From Cercospora beticola (lineage: Eukaryota > Ascomycota > Dothideomycetes > Mycosphaerellales > Mycosphaerellaceae), in NCBI RefSeq assembly GCF_033473495.1, contig NC_088943.1, positions 372,001 to 436,000 on the forward strand: a stretch of DNA of 64,000 nt, in the 5' to 3' direction. Position 1 is the first letter of the stretch; the number at the start of each line of letters is the position of its first letter. Of this stretch, positions 35,716 to 46,166 are shown in pieces. A program made the position numbers and the translations under genes. Below the pieces are notes generated by a model. That model was not told the DNA's origin. It saw only the letters and a program-made list of their open reading frames with translations, and did not search any database.

Positions 35716-37143
35716 TTACCTATCCTGAAGCCACGGGCACCAGAACAGATCCTCAGGGTCCCACACTTCCTTCACTCTCCGGAGCTCTGCCACTTGCCCG
35801 TCCCAGAACATTTCGCGAAGTGGTGGATGCGGCCGCATGCAATTCACATTCGTTCGCCGAGGCCGTTCGTCGTCTTTCGTAAGAGCATCCCGGATGTACC
35901 CAGCGTAAGCCTCTGATGTGTGTCTCAGCTCAGGTTTGTTGAAGCAGGTACCAATAACACAAGCAGTATATCGATCTCGTGTAGAGGTGCAAAGCGTCTT
36001 GTTGCAAAAGTCGTCTACCGCACCCACCTGCTCCGATAGGGTGGTATCGAAACGACTTATGGTCACGAAACTGCGTTTCGCATCTTCCAGGTCTTCTGTT
36101 AATGCGAACCAGCGAGTATAGGCTTCCCGGATGGCTTCGAGAGAGAGCTCTTTCATTGCAACCATGCTCAAGTCTTTGAAACCGCCCCGAATATCGCCAG
36201 GCTCGGCGGCTTCGTTGATCTTATCGAGCGATTGAGCGAACTGCTTTATGGACAGTGCTTCACGTGCGATATCATCTCGGCGAAGTGGAGCAAAAGCGTC
36301 GTGTGCCTCGTCTTCAGGCCCAATGTACATGGCATCGAGGATCAGCAATGCCTGACCAGAGCCAGGGACGTTCGCGGGAGCACGGGTCATGTGCAAGGAT
36401 ATACGAAGTCGAGCTGGAGGCCTGCCAACCGACCCAAAAGCCCGTGCAGCAGTGCAAATGCTTGAGCCATCAAATACCAGGCGACGTGTGATGACTTGAT
36501 TATGTGCGAGCTGAAGGGTCGACAGAGGGTAGACCTTCATCCGGAACGATGTGATCACGCCGTAGCCGAATCCAGCACCCCGCAGAACTTGGAACAAGGC
36601 TGCTTCTTCTCTAGGCGATGTCTGACTGGCTACAATAGACTTGCCTTCGGCAGTTATGAGTTGGAACGAGACGACGTTGTCGACTGCCAGGCCATGGAGG
36701 CCAAGGAAGTGGTGCTACGCTGACATTCAGTTTTATGTAGACAGTGCGATAGACAGCAGACTTACTCCTCCTCCCCCGAGCACAAAGCCTGCCATACCAA
36801 CCGCATTGCTTCCTGGGTATACAGTGTAGTAGCCTCGATCGTCAAGGTATTGGATCAGCTGGCCAGCAAGAACTCCTCCGCCGATATCGACAGTCTGGGT
36901 TGACTCGTCGAGCTTGATATGCTTGAAACGTTCCATCGACAGGTGGAGCGTGTTCTCCGTGACTGGTACGAATGCTGCTGTTCCTCCACCCGCTACCAAG
37001 ACCTTCAATTTGTACTCTCTGGCTTGCTGTATGGCTTTGATGACTTCGTTTTCATTTTCCGGAGCAACGATCAATGCAGGCGTTTCGACATTGCTGTCCG
37101 ACCAGCGCAATGCTGTTGGCGTATCTGGAACGATGTCTCCCAT
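35716..37143 (-). CDS. FAD-linked oxidoreductase, BBE-like 1 (cluster edge)
   Basis: Oxidase of the FAD-binding PCMH/berberine-bridge-like family. Exons 37143-36766 and 36714-35716 (51-bp intron) give 458 residues. The FAD-binding N-terminal domain shows NENEVIKAIQQA, the pyrophosphate loop VAGGGTAAF and VDIGGGVLAGQL, then GMAGFVLGGGG and a C-terminal block ending RRVKEVWDPEDLF, as in this family. It has no signal peptide. Oddity: the loop that normally reads R-S-G-G-H, whose His binds FAD covalently, has Thr instead, so FAD should be non-covalent. BBE-like oxidases are known in perylenequinone clusters (CTB5, ElcE). A tRNA gene separates this one from the rest, so membership is inferred. Confidence 0.85.
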
Positions 37144-38497
37144 CGCTAATGTATGCCAGTCTTCGTAAAAGTGACGAAAGGTCGAAATGCGACTGCAGTA
37201 AGTTGCTTATAGCTACAGATGAACCTCATCTGACAATTGTCGGCGAATAATGTCGTTCGAGATCTTCCATTCAACAACGAGTAGGAAACTTCACCGAGCG
37301 CCGAGCCGCCCAGTCCTCGACATCACTATGTCCGGGCAGGGATATCATACATCTCTTTGGGCTATCGGACTCAAGAGGTGAACATAAAGTCCGTCTTACG
37401 TCAAGCTCTTGAGCACTCTCGAAACTTTCTCAGATGTCTGAGGCTTACATTACAAGCCTGTCATATCGGTTCATGTTTCTGTGATTCAAGTCGTGTCCCT
37501 ATTTCGTCGTTACTTGCTTGTGGTGGTGTTGTCATTGTGTAAACCAAATCCACTTACTTGGAGCATGAAGCAGCTATATTCATGACCTGGTGTGAATGTC
37601 CCTCTCCTGCGCTGCTGGGATGCTCTCTTCTTTGGTCAGTTGTTGAAACAGCCATATAGCTATAGGGCCGATCGCGGTCATCCAATCAGGTCCGTAATGG
37701 TCTAGTGGCTAGGATTTGTCGCTCTCAGTAGATTCATCTCTACGAGTTCCCGACAAGGCCAGGGTTCAATTCCCTGTTACGGAACAGTACTAATATGTAT
37801 GAGCAGCTCGACAACCAAGCGTTGGCGCTGCACACCTTTTTTTGCCGCTTTTTTCCGTTCAAGAAGTATGTGAAGAGTCAGTAGCATCCACGTGCTAGTT
37901 TCTGTGCGTCTCTCAATCGTGTTATAATCCCGGAGATCGCCTGCGAAATCATGCATTGCAGTCGGGATGCTCTTGCCTTTTTTTCGAATGTGCAAGTGAA
38001 TGCTGGGGTATGTGTTGGCGCCGAAATTTTCGCGACCCACGCCGCAGATACCACGCTCTCAGCTCACTTACCTCTGTATGCACTGTCTCAACGCAAAGTG
38101 CTTCTTCTATTGAGTATTCCACCGCAACTCCCTCGTGTCGCGTATTGAAGGTCCTCATGGCAAAATGCGTCCAAGGGGAGCACCACGTTGCGCTTGCGGC
38201 CATCATCTACGTCAATCACGCCCAGGCTACTCGTAAGTGGATACTGATCCAGCGATCGCGACCAGCGTCACTGTGTGCATACCTCACGAGTCTTTTTGCG
38301 AATTTCATGCCAAGAGACGGCATCTGTCATGATTGGCAATGTGAGAGTCGAACAAATCACTCGCACGCAACTTAAGATACCAAGAGCACACTCGCAGCGT
38401 AAGTCGGCATGAGACAAGACAGACCTGAAGATCTGGACGGAGCGCGAAATTCGAAGCATTTGCATGGCATTATTCCACATTCATATCAACACCGCCT
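37144..38497. other. Intergenic region containing a tRNA-Glu
   Basis: About 1.35 kb between BBE1 and the multicopper oxidase. Apart from the tRNA at 37691-37784, there are only short frames near 37.8-38.4 kb, interrupted on both strands. One minus-strand stretch (38206-38060) ends at a good donor site (GTAAGT), but no partner exon was found. Confidence 0.45.
37691..37784 (+). tRNA. tRNA-Glu(CUC) with 22-nt intron
   Basis: The acceptor stem TCCGTAA/TTACGGA is fully paired and the T arm reads AGGG-TTCAAT-CCCT. The anticodon stem TGTCG/CGACA closes a loop with anticodon CTC. A 22-nt intron sits between bases 37 and 38. The D arm and the TGGTCTAGTGGCTAGGATT block match fungal tRNA-Glu. It looks functional, although the nearest T-run is about 50 bases downstream. 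Confidence 0.9.
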
Positions 38498-40519
38498 TCA
38501 TGACTTCAATTCCCCGTGGTCAATCGGATCCAGCTTCTTCCCGGCAGGCCGCTGATCAAATCCATTCCGCTCGATGTACATTTTCGGCGTCTCCGGCCAA
38601 TTGTCCACGCCGTCCAGTATCACCATGCCCATACCCCCACTTAGATGCGGCTAGCATAAGTCAGCGAAGGACTCTCGACTTTCAGATCATAGCCCAACTT
38701 ACCTGTATATGGCAATGAAACATCCATGGGCCTGATTGCTCAACCTTGTATCGCAAAGCCAGCCATGCACCGGTCATCGATGTCTTCGTCCTCACAGTAT
38801 CCAGATATGGCGGATTCTGGAGATTGAAAGAGCCGGCTGGAAGAGCCTGCATACCTTCCTCGACTGTGTCCCAAGGATAGCGCCCTGTCCCGAAGCCCAG
38901 GACGAAGAACTTGTTGCCATGTTTGTGCATGGGATGGTATCGTGAGATTGGACCTTCCGTCTCGACAATCAGATCTACCCACTCATTCTTCCTTGTCCGA
39001 ACCAAAAGGTCGCTCGTTTCTTCTGTGAGGTTGAAAAGCAGAGGAGGATCGGCATGCTCCGAGCTTCTATTATAGCCTGATACACCCGATAGCGTCCACT
39101 CGCCAGAAGTGTGAGGAGCTCCAAGTTTCTTGAGAAGCAGCTTGTGAGTTCGATTGGACTGTGGAGCAGGATGCACGGGAGGATATGGTACCGACATTGT
39201 TTCATCGAAGAGGGTGACGTCCTTCACCCCTGGCAGAGCTCGTCCGGCGTAGTTGAAATTGGAGTCCGATTTGGCTGGCCTATCGATGCCATCGTACACC
39301 AGATGGGCAAACCCAGCGACAATCTGATTGGGCAATTGATGAGCGATGCGAATTGTATGCCGGCCTGGGGTCTGATCCAGCTCGAGAAGTACGTGTATGC
39401 GGTTGCCGTTGCCTACGGCGACCTGATCTGTGGTGAACGGTCTGACGTATTGGCCATCCACCGAGAACACGTGCAGGGGATGGTTGTCGATACTGACAAG
39501 CAACGGATGCTGTGCACCTGCGTTGATGAACGAAAGTGCAGCCCAACTCTTTTGGCTGTCAACACTGACTGTGTAGTTGCTGTTCACTGCCGAGCCTGGT
39601 TTGCACTCGTCAAAGACTCGTGGCGGCAGTGCAGTAAGGTTCAAGTCAAAATCGCCTTGAACAATTTGGAGCGGCGGAAGACATCCTTTGTTGGTCATTC
39701 CTCCAGTAACGTTCACAAGATCCAGTAGCTTCCATGTCATGACATCGGTAACACTGTCGATCTCCTTGCGCGACGGACAGTACTCGGCACCCTGATCTTG
39801 TCAGCAGTGACCTTGATGAAGAGCTGAAACGATACTCACGCCGCCGTTGACGATGATAGAGTCCATGCATAGGATCTCAACATTAGCATCACTTTGGACG
39901 CGATCGAACTCCTCGAATGCCATGTGAGTGTAGTCCGCCAAGAGCAAAGCTTCAATTCTTGCTTCTGCAGCTACCATAGCCTTCTGCTCTTGGGCGCTGC
40001 GACTGATCAAATGGAAAGGTCGACGAGCATAGGTGTCCGGCTCGATGATGATGGCTCCATAAAGCCCATCCACTGCACATGTCAGCAATGTGGTGAGCGT
40101 GAAGAGGAATCTGGCTGTCACTAACTAATGTGACCTCGTGTGTGGCCATGATAGAAGGATGTCCCCGCTTCCTCTGCTCGCCACCTGTAGAGAAAGCTAC
40201 TTCCTGGACGAATCGCGCTCTGCGTCACACCAGGCACTCCATCTGACCAAGGTGTTGTTGACTGCTTGATGCCGTGAAAGTGTATGGCAACTTCTTGTGA
40301 GTACGAGTTGACGACCAAGAACTCAACCTCGTCGCCAACTCTCAATCGAAGCTGTGGTCCCGGAAATGTGCCATCGACGAGGATACCTGGACGAGGTCCA
40401 TTTTTTGTCGGATCAAGAAGTCCTGCCTCAATCTCGACGCTGAAGTGCACTGTTCGGCCAGAAGCAACTTCGAACAATGCTGCGAGCGTCAGAACTAGCG
40501 GAGGCTTGAACAACTCCAT
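38498..40519 (-). CDS. Multicopper oxidase (laccase-like) of the cluster
   Basis: Secreted laccase-like enzyme, 622 residues. Exons: 40519-40126, 40072-39840, 39791-38703 and 38650-38498. A signal peptide covers about residues 1-21. All four copper motifs are present: L1 HFHG (H80, H82), L2 FYHGH (H124, H126), L3 HPMHKHG, and L4 FHCHIQPH...GM (C569), the last split by an intron and completed in the final exon. L3 differs from the common HPxHLHGH by Lys and Asn. Laccase-like enzymes in perylenequinone clusters (CTB12, ElcG) act with a fasciclin protein in oxidative phenol coupling. It is divergent from the fasciclin gene and shares a 296-bp promoter with it, which fits that partnership. Confidence 0.9.
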
Positions 40520-40815
40520 GATGCTGGGTCTGGTGGCTTGTCATCCAGCATATGAGGGCTCTCCCTCCAAGTCTCGATGACTTCCACGTGGAGCAGCCAC
40601 GATCGTCTTGGATTCCTGCAGGATGAGGTCTAGTGCCGGGCCTCGGGTCTGCCAAGACTGTACAACAGCGATGTGAAACTTACCCGAAAAGGAAATTGAG
40701 CATCGTTCGCGATGATATCCTGAACAGAACAACTTTTGAAGCCATAACGACTTGCCTCGCTGCTTCGTGGTACTCGGTCCATGTAGATTTGCTGTGACTC
40801 TATCGAAAACACACG
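40520..40815. promoter_or_regulatory. Divergent promoter, multicopper oxidase / fasciclin protein
   Basis: 296 bases between the two start codons, shared by both genes. It contains one copy of the cluster motif (40636-40646) and an ACCCGA half-site near 40683. Co-expression of the two genes is the likely consequence. Confidence 0.7.
40636..40646 (+). promoter_or_regulatory. Cluster motif copy, CCGGGCCTCGG
   Basis: Eleven-base site matching the consensus YCGGGCCYCKR seen in other promoters of this cluster. Candidate site for the cluster Zn2Cys6 regulator, by inference. Confidence 0.5.
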
Positions 40816-41790
40816 ATGCGATACATACTCCATTTCGGACTCCTGGCGGTGGCCACGGCGACGAGTCTGCGCGACACCTTGACGAGGCGATCGGATCTGA
40901 CAGCTTTCACGAAGCTGATTGATGACTTCGAGCTCTGGCAGTTTTTCGAAGATTCGACGGATATCACAGTAATGGTTCCCAACGATGCTGCCTACGACAA
41001 GCTACTGAAGATGGGACTGGATCTCGGAGCCATGCCATCCGATTTCACGGTCCCGATATTGAAGTATCATCTTTTGCATGGTCAAATAGAGAGTGCCAAA
41101 GTGCTGGCCGAGAGCGATAATATGCTAGTTGGAACGGCACTCTCTCAGCCGAACATGACACAAGCTACTCCGGTCAAGCTGTACTCCGAATCAGGCGAGG
41201 TATATGCAGAGACTGGTCTGCAATTGAGCGCAAAGATCCTCGAACCCGATGTCGAATTTGCTGGCGGATTGATGCATGTGCTAGACTCTTCGCTCGTGGC
41301 ACCACACAATATCACTGCCACGGGGTGGATGAATGGACTATGCAAGGAATTCTTGCAATTCATGGAGATGACGGGCCTCGCAGCTGAGATCGAGAGCGTG
41401 CATGATGCGACCATCTTCATCCCGAGCGACGAGGCCTGGCGGGAAATGGAGTCCACGTTGGCTGCCATGGATATGAATGAGAAGCAGGAGTTGCTCCGAA
41501 ATCATGTCGTGCAGGATCGTGTTGCGTATCGAAAAGACCTTAGCCATGAGCAAACATTGGCAGCTGTCGGAGGTCAGGCGTTACAGGTTAAAATCGACGA
41601 TAAAGGCGACGTTCTGGTTGAAGATGCCAAGATACTTCGAACGGATATATTGTGGTTCAACGGTGTGGCACATATGATCGATCAGGTCATTCTGAACAAT
41701 CAGGTAAGAAGCAGCACTCGTTCTGCCGGAGATGTCTCGAGAACAAACACTAATGCTCTCCGACCAGACCAATACGTTACCTTTCATTGA
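40816..41790 (+). CDS. Secreted protein with two fasciclin (FAS1) domains
   Basis: Intronless frame of 324 residues with a signal peptide (MRYILHFGLLAVATA). Two FAS1 domains are visible: about residues 28-155 (TVMVPNDAAYDKLL, then ILKYHLLHG and GLMHVLDS) and about 165-295 (TIFIPSDEAWREM, then LLRNHVV and GVAHMIDQVIL). FAS1 proteins accompany laccases in perylenequinone clusters (CTB11, ElcF) and in viriditoxin biosynthesis, where they assist or steer oxidative coupling. The divergent partner here is the laccase-like gene. No GPI signal is evident at the C-terminus. Confidence 0.92.
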   Translation: MRYILHFGLLAVATATSLRDTLTRRSDLTAFTKLIDDFELWQFFEDSTDITVMVPNDAAYDKLLKMGLDLGAMPSDFTVPILKYHLLHGQIESAKVLAESDNMLVGTALSQPNMTQATPVKLYSESGEVYAETGLQLSAKILEPDVEFAGGLMHVLDSSLVAPHNITATGWMNGLCKEFLQFMEMTGLAAEIESVHDATIFIPSDEAWREMESTLAAMDMNEKQELLRNHVVQDRVAYRKDLSHEQTLAAVGGQALQVKIDDKGDVLVEDAKILRTDILWFNGVAHMIDQVILNNQVRSSTRSAGDVSRTNTNALRPDQYVTFH

Positions 41791-42419
41791 TCGGGATCAA
41801 CAAATTTTGGCTGCTTCACTCTCATCGTGAGCGGCCACCGTGTCTGGAGTTCGGTGGACGTGAAACATCTGATTTAACCTTGATAGAGAATACAATAAAG
41901 TGATAAGTGGTCTCAGGGCTGGATTGAATCTGTTGCTGTTCTCGATCAAGGGATCAGCTCAACACTGTCGTATAGAATTGCCAGGCAATTCACCTACTGA
42001 TGTTATTGATTGAACATTGATTGACAATTTGACCGCGTGCCTCCAATCGTTGCCGTGCACTGCGTAAGTCGGGAGATCGACATTCCTGCATCGGGCCTCG
42101 ATCGGGATCGTCGAAGCAGCGTTTCTGGGCGCCGCGAACCACTTCGGGCAAGTCAATTTATGTCTGCGGCTTGTGCTCCATCGCGACAAGACGACCGTGA
42201 GCCGCACGCGATTTGCACGTGCAGCTCACGCTGACGTCGAGGGAACGCGGCAAGAAGCTTGAGCGCTGCCAATCTGTGACATTGTGCCTTTGAGGAAGTC
42301 CAGCACAACCGCAAAGCTCGTTCACGAGCACATCTGCGGCATCAAAGCAGCAATTGATGGCATGATCTAAGCTTTGTTGATTACTCACCTCATACCTTGG
42401 TCACTTCGTCCAAGCCATC
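41791..42419. promoter_or_regulatory. Upstream region of BBE-like gene 2
   Basis: 630 bases without a gene. It holds a perfect-consensus cluster motif (42091-42101) followed at once by a second half-site (ATCGGGATCG). A further TCGGGAGATCG lies at about 42069. The gathering of CGGG half-sites fits a regulatory region. Confidence 0.55.
42091..42101 (+). promoter_or_regulatory. Cluster motif copy, TCGGGCCTCGA
   Basis: The clearest copy of the shared 11-base motif, about 320 bases upstream of the BBE2 start. The two ends are reverse complements apart from one base, as expected for a dimeric binuclear zinc regulator. Confidence 0.55.
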
Positions 42420-44362
42420 ATGTTTCTCTCGAATCTGGTTCAATGGGTTCTTGGCTATCATGAGCTGGGACAAATGCTGGTGGCGATTCATGACGATGGC
42501 CATTTGAAAGTGGGCTCACCACAAGCCCAGGCATCAAATTGTGTGAGTCTCACCGTCGGGCAGGACAGAATGGCAGCTGAGCCAGACGTTGCAGTGCGAA
42601 GCACTTTACCAAGCTTTGGGTGAAGTTCTGTACTACCCGCCAGACTCGGATTATCAAAACTCCAGCGATTCATACTGGAGCTTGAGAAATGTCGATGTTC
42701 GACCGAGGTGCATCCTCCGGCCTGCATCCGTGGAGGCTGTTTCGAAAGCCACACAGATTCTCGCTCGTGGTGCGAAGACGTGGCCCGGGAAATGCCAGTT
42801 CGCCATCAAGAGCGGAGGGTGAGCGACGATGAACTCGTTCAAACTGTCGAAAGGCATTGGGCGCTGACTCGATAAAGGCACACTCCATTTCGCGAAGCTG
42901 CAACGCTCGATGATGGCATCGTTATCGATCTCTCCAAGATGCCGTCGGAGGGACTTGCTGAAGATCAGAGCTCGATCACGGTCTCGCCTGCAACAAAGTG
43001 GGACCAGCTTTATGAGCAACTGGACCCGCTCAATCTTACTGTCGTTGGTGGTCGTGTTGCGGGCGTTGGTGTTGGAGGTCTTGTCCTCGGTTGTGGGATA
43101 TCCTATGTTAGCTCCAAGCATGGCTTCGCATGTGACAATGTCGAGAACTTCCAGGTACTTCACCCTTCAGAAGAGAACTTCATTTTGTCGGCGACCGTGA
43201 TTGACTATTGTTCAGGTCGTGCTGTCTTCCGGCCGAATCGTCAATGCCAATGCGAATGAACATCGTGATCTCTGGAAAGCTCTTCGAGGAGGCTCAAACA
43301 ATTTCGGCATTGCCACTGCCATTACCTTGAGGACGCATGATCAGGGTCCATTCTGGGGAGGCCAAACATTTCACCGTATTGAGCAACGGGAAGAGATCTT
43401 CCAGCGCCTGGAGAATCTCATAGAAGGTCTGTCACAGGGGCCGACCCATCGAGACTCACTTGCTGACGACAATGAGTTTCAGACTACGATCAACATACGC
43501 ACTTTCTGACAACGATGGTGATCAATGGTGAAATGCGAAGTTGGTTCATTGTAAGTCACCGTGTCCACTTTGCCCTCCAATCTCGTACGTCAGCCTGACA
43601 TATTCGCAGGGCAATAGCTACCAGTGTACTCAGTCCAATCCACACGTCGCACTCGCTGCCAGGCCTCGTCCCTTCGAACGTCTGCTCGACCTCAAGAGGC
43701 ATCCCGTCTTCCCCGGCACACCGACTGACTCTCTAAGGATCGGAAACATGACAAGCTATTCTCGTGAGTATGCTTCTCTTCTGAAAGAGAAGAAACGCTG
43801 GACTTTCGCATCGATCAGCTTCGGGAACTCAGCACGCATGATGGAGGAGTTTTGGCAACTGACTTTCAAGGCAGTGAAACCAGTAAGCCCAAGCACCATT
43901 TGTGGACCGAATTTCAATCAGTGCTGACAGCACACGCAGTTTCTCGGGATCTCGTCTTTCCAACTCTCCATTTCTTACCAGCCCATCCCTACACGATCGA
44001 GCTCTGATCCGAACCTGAATTCACTTGGCCTTTTGCATTCGCAGGGACCAATGTTCAACGTACACTTTGCTCTTGGTGTCGGTAACGAGACTGCTCACTT
44101 AGACCATGCCATCACGAGTGCTGTGAAAGCTTTGTTCGAGAAGGCGGAGGAGGTAGCGAGCAGCTGGGGACTGCAAAGAGATTATGTGCAAATGACTTAT
44201 GCAGACGGATGGCAGAAGCCAATTGAGAGAAGGGGTGAGAAGGTGGTGAGAGAAATGATCGAGATCAGCAAGAAGTATGATCCTGAGCAAATGTTCCAGA
44301 AGCAGGTTCGTGGTGGATTCAAGTTGACTATGGAACAAGGACAGAGCTCTCTCAAGTTATAG
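42420..44362 (+). CDS. FAD-linked oxidase, BBE-like 2, seven exons
   Basis: Berberine-bridge-like oxidase of 532 residues. Exons: 42420-42542, 42595-42818, 42878-43154, 43216-43426, 43483-43550, 43610-43882 and 43940-44362. The splices restore family blocks: SNCCEAL, SYWSLRNVDVRPRCI, IKSGGHTPF (H117, the covalent FAD His), GGRVAGVGVGGLVLGCGISY, LWKALRGGSNNFGI and the C-terminal YDPEQMFQKQVRGGF. The intron at 43427-43482 has a weaker donor (GTCTGT) but is needed to keep frame. The first exon lacks a clear signal peptide, though relatives are secreted, so the true start may lie elsewhere. A role in oxidative ring coupling or aromatisation is inferred from the cluster. Confidence 0.83.
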
Positions 44363-44415
44363 GTTTATCAGGTGCACTGTGATCATTCCTCTATAGTGAG
44401 ACTTCTAACCACACC

Positions 44416-45807
44416 TCAGACCGCAACCACCTCTAGCACAGAAAGCTGGCTGCCTGCTGGCATCTTCACTGCCTTGATACGCAGGCCAGATTTTGCCATG
44501 AGAGACTCCCACTCCTTTAGTTCCCGCTCCTTGGCGTTAAAGTTCTGTTTCATTACCAGGTCCTTCTGACGCAAGCCAGCTTCTTGCTCTAATGGAATCG
44601 ATCCTGGCCGTGGTAAGACCATGTCCATAATGACGATGCGTCCTCCAGCCTCCGTGCATGCCGAAAGTTGCTCCAAGATCTTGACACAATCGCTGTCTGG
44701 CCAGTCGTGCAGGATCATTCGCAACAGATATACCCTTGCTCCTTTCACAGGCTGTTCATCAAAGAAATCGTGCTCTTGGAACTTGATCCTGAGTGAAATT
44801 TGGGTCGGCAGCGAGTCAGCTCGCTTTCGTGCTGTTGCGATAGCAGTTGGGAGATCTTGAACGACGAAATCGAGAAGGCTGAACTTCTGTGCGAGAGAGA
44901 CGGAAGCGTCGCCGCCGCCACCACCGACCTGTCACCAACTGTCAGCATGATGGAGTACTGCAACCGCAGGGAAACTGACATCCACTACAGTTGCTCTCCC
45001 GAGACCCCCCCAATCGAACCCTGCCGCAAGCGAGTCCACACTTGTGCCTTTTCTATTCGCAGCTTGACTTTTCATGTAGGTACCAAACTCGTTCGCTCGC
45101 TCCGGAACAAGATTGATGTGATCGAAGAAAGCAAGACTTGTCCCTCTCGAAAGCGAGTAAGCAGTCTCGCATTTGTTCTCCGAATTTGGCCACCGTTCCG
45201 TGGCTTTGATAAAATGCGCTATAGTCGGTGCCGTCTCTTTTGCCATGTACATCATCCAATTGGACACATTGGAGTCTGTCGCGAAAGCAGACGAAAGATG
45301 CGTATGTTGGAGAGTACCATCGGGGTTCTCCCGAAAGACTCCGTATATCATTGCCATTCTAATGACCGACTTCATCGTGGTGAGGGGAACGTTGGCCTTT
45401 TGAGCCAAATCATCGTAGCTGATCGACTCGCCATGTCCTGTTGGTACTATGGAGACGACGTTGAAGTAGCACAGCCAATGCATACACATGAATAGTTGTT
45501 GTTGAATGCCCATCTGTGACAGAAAGTCGCAGGGCTGTAGGGTCTCCCGCTCGAACGCTCTCATGGACTGTCGTACGTGAGACTGCGCTTCCACGATTTG
45601 TACATTTTCGGGATCATTTTTGTGTTTCTGCAACGCATCAACGAGGTCTTGCGCGCGTCGCTGCAGGTCGAGGGCCAGATCTAATGCTTGCGAATGCATT
45701 TCCGTCGGTGTGTCTGCTCGGATGGACGATGGGGCGACTGCCACGAATTTGCGATTGCGACCTACGCTCCGAGAATTCGTTGCCGAAATCGACATGGTTC
45801 CCTGCAT
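44416..45807 (-). CDS. O-methyltransferase 1 (COMT-like)
   Basis: SAM-dependent O-methyltransferase of the plant-COMT/fungal type, 446 residues from exons 45807-44980 and 44928-44416 (51-bp intron inside the SAM motif). After splicing the motif reads VVDVGGGGDASVSLA. Then come VQDLPTAI and the catalytic-region block RMILHDWPDSDC, which carries the usual base His. A winged-helix dimerisation domain precedes it (ISYDDLAQKANVPLTTMKSVIRMA). The start may be the Met four residues in. The 3' end is only 53 bases from the convergent BBE2 gene, and the 5' end shares a promoter with the P450. It probably methylates a phenolic hydroxyl of the polyketide. Confidence 0.87.
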
Positions 45808-46166
45808 AACCAGATGATCCGTTGACGTTCCTCAGAGTCGTCTTGTTTGGCTCGGGTTGGGTTTCGGGCCCCGAGCGGGCTAAAGTTGAACTACGAAGGA
45901 TCATGCCTTGGCTTTATGCAGGAACTTCACTGGAGCTCGTAGGCGCATTTGGAAGATCTTCATCGAGAGTGGCCAATCAGGTGTCCATACTGGGGTACAG
46001 GTGCAGCCTGTGCCAAATATGTCCTTGTATGAGCACGCTTGATCGACCAGGCACTTTATCATCACTGACGCCAAGAAGGCGACTCCAACTCCCAATCCCT
46101 TGTTGGGCGTAGTATCGTAACAAGAGGGAGCTTTTACTTGTCTCTCCGAGAAATTTGAGCGCAAAG
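45808..46166. promoter_or_regulatory. Divergent promoter, O-methyltransferase 1 / P450
   Basis: 359 bases between the two start codons. It contains a perfect palindromic version of the cluster motif at 45864-45874 and an extra CTCGGGTT half-site just upstream. Confidence 0.65.
45864..45874 (+). promoter_or_regulatory. Cluster motif copy, TCGGGCCCCGA
   Basis: Perfect odd-length palindrome (TCGGG-C-CCCGA), the most symmetric copy of the motif shared by cluster promoters. Confidence 0.55.

Noticed and set aside
43201..43509. Apparent frameshift or stop inside BBE-like gene 2
   Set aside because: A 56-bp intron (43427-43482) with a CTGAC branch site removes the stop and restores the family sequence, so the gene is not broken.
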